From an uncultured Sulfurimonas sp. (GTDB lineage: Bacteria; Campylobacterota; Campylobacteria; Campylobacterales; Sulfurimonadaceae), in assembly GCA_937914675.1 (NCBI GenBank), contig CALDOC010000266.1, positions 1 through 13,658 of the forward strand: a stretch of 13,658 bases of DNA, read 5' to 3'. Under the pieces are notes generated by a model, which was given only the letters and a program-made list of their open reading frames with translations, had not been told where the DNA came from and did not search any database. A program made the position numbers and the translations under genes. Below are positions 12,608 to 13,658 of this stretch, piece after piece; position 1 is the stretch's first letter; each line of letters opens with the position of its first letter.

Positions 12608-13658
12608 GATGTGCTTCTTTATTTAAAATATTTAACGCTTCATCAAGTTTCATTTGATCAACGTAAAAATACTCTTCCAAAAGTGGCTTGATTTTATACT
12701 CTTTTAGAAAATCCAAGTCTTCATTATTTTGAATCTTCATAAAATAGCTATGACCTAACATGTAATCTTCATTGAGATTTTCTTTTATAAACTCATTTAA
12801 TTCATTAAATAGTTTTTTTGCGATTACTGGCACTAAAGCTTCGTTTGGCTTCATCTTCAAAAATGTAAATCTTCTTCTAAGCGCTATATCTATAGTCGCT
12901 ATAGATTTGTCAGTTGAGTTCATGGTGGCGATGACGTAAAGGTTTGATGGCACTTTAAATTTTTCTTTTGAATATGGAAGCGTTACTTCGTAAACATCTC
13001 TTTTATCTTCTTCTATAAGTGTGATTAATTCGCCAAAGATTTTAGAGATATTGCCTCGGTTTATTTCGTCTATTACTATGTAGAAGTTTTTTTGCTCAAT
13101 AACTTCAAGTTTCTCCTGATTTGAATCTTCATACACGGAATCTTCAAATTCTTTTAACTTTTCATATAAAGCAAAATAATATGTAGCATTGCCATGAACT
13201 CCTTTTTCTGATTCAAAGGTAGATTTTATATCTTTATAACTTTTAATGATTCCATTTTTAAAATTATCATAATCTCTCTCAAGAATCTTAAAAGTTAATT
13301 TTTGCTCCGAGCTTACAGAACCAGCAACTAAAAAGGAACTTTTCCCTATATTTGATATTGTAGCTTTTCCTTTTAATGCAAAAATTCCATCTGTGCTAAT
13401 TTTATCTTCTACATAAATTTTAAATTCATCTAAGAGTTTTGAAAAACTATATTTTATTTCTACCTCTTTTTTATTTTTTTGACTATCTTCTAAATTTAGT
13501 TTTGCTTTATCTGAAATATTTTTAAATATTCCATCTTCAAGCTCAATATTTCCACCCTCATTCGGTCTAAATCCCTCTATAAAATCTTCATAAGAGTAGC
13601 TTTGATGAAAGGTTACAAACTCCACTCTTTTCTCTTTTTTTATGGTTTCAAAAGTTTC
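12600..13658 (-). CDS. McrB-type AAA+ NTPase, N-terminal part outside window
   Basis: C-terminal 352 residues of an McrB-family AAA+ motor; the frame stays open through the window edge, so the Walker A and DNA-recognition parts lie upstream. Visible: VEFVTFHQSYSYEDFIEG (12-29), Walker B YIVIDEINRGNISKIFGEL with D197-E198, the MNSTDKS signature (246-252, cf. MNTADRS in E. coli McrB), R261-R263 with presumed arginine fingers, MLGHSYFM, and a typical end IKPLLEEYF. About 120 residues (66-186) insert between the first two blocks, containing HGNATYYFALYEKLKEF; this insert occurs in a known McrB subfamily. McrB powers cleavage by its partner McrC in modification-dependent restriction. No mcrC follows: the stop overlaps the hypE ATG. 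The DNA is very AT-rich. The GTG at 13625 encodes an internal Val in RVEFVTFHQ and is not a start. Confidence 0.9.
   Translation of the reverse strand, partial: ETFETIKKEKRVEFVTFHQSYSYEDFIEGFRPNEGGNIELEDGIFKNISDKAKLNLEDSQKNKKEVEIKYSFSKLLDEFKIYVEDKISTDGIFALKGKATISNIGKSSFLVAGSVSSEQKLTFKILERDYDNFKNGIIKSYKDIKSTFESEKGVHGNATYYFALYEKLKEFEDSVYEDSNQEKLEVIEQKNFYIVIDEINRGNISKIFGELITLIEEDKRDVYEVTLPYSKEKFKVPSNLYVIATMNSTDKSIATIDIALRRRFTFLKMKPNEALVPVIAKKLFNELNEFIKENLNEDYMLGHSYFMKIQNNEDLDFLKEYKIKPLLEEYFYVDQMKLDEALNILNKEAHHE

Noticed and set aside
13623..13625. GTG as the start of the McrB-type gene
   Set aside because: The same frame is open to the window edge and the Val lies inside the conserved RVEFVTFHQSY block, so the gene starts outside the window.
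1..13658. CRISPR arrays, tRNA or rRNA genes, insertion sequences
   Set aside because: No regularly spaced repeats, cloverleaf-like segments, rRNA motifs or transposase frames were seen on either strand.

Overview
The window looks like a chromosomal segment of a Campylobacterota (Epsilonproteobacteria) bacterium, probably a Sulfurimonas-like chemolithoautotroph. This is inferred from gene order and protein types, with no database search. The block ndk - DUF177 - rpmF - plsX - fabH with fdxA and metK beside it follows, from memory, the Helicobacter and Campylobacter order. L32 is the short cysteine-free type, rubrerythrin has the desulforedoxin-headed Campylobacter architecture, and -10 boxes are strong TATAAT with little recognisable -35. 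Hydrogenase maturation genes fit an H2-using lifestyle. Nearly all genes are on the minus strand.

Layout. 1-855 (-) is the start of a membrane Cache-domain sensor, cut by the window edge and translationally coupled to rmuC (852-2132, -). Divergent from rmuC is a DEAD-box RNA helicase with an RGG/Gly-Ser tail (2406-4007, +) behind a roughly 100-nt structured leader. A small HIT-family protein follows (4132-4509, +), framed by two hairpins. Then comes the housekeeping block on the minus strand: fabH, plsX, rpmF, a DUF177 gene and ndk (4558-7562), apparently one operon from a promoter near 7600. Next are fdxA (7714-7998) with its own promoter, metK (8113-9270) with a 5'-terminal leader hairpin, and a small serine carboxylesterase (9389-10033).

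10053-11249 is an oxidative-stress module. Desulforubrerythrin (rrc, -) and a PerR/Fur-type regulator (+) diverge across a 135-bp region with a near-perfect 25-bp Per box over the rrc start and a weaker copy before the regulator's -10. The regulator and the esterase both have a -10 box six bases before their ATG, which suggests leaderless transcripts.

11258-13658 (-) holds hypA, hypE and, overlapping hypE by 8 nt, the C-terminal 352 residues of an McrB-type AAA+ motor. McrB is normally followed by its nuclease partner McrC; here it runs directly into hypE. The motor gene is visibly AT-richer than the hyp genes, so this is the most unusual part of the window.

No tRNA, rRNA, CRISPR array or insertion sequence was seen. 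No intergenic stretch exceeds 300 bases; the longest is the 273-bp rmuC/helicase divergent region.
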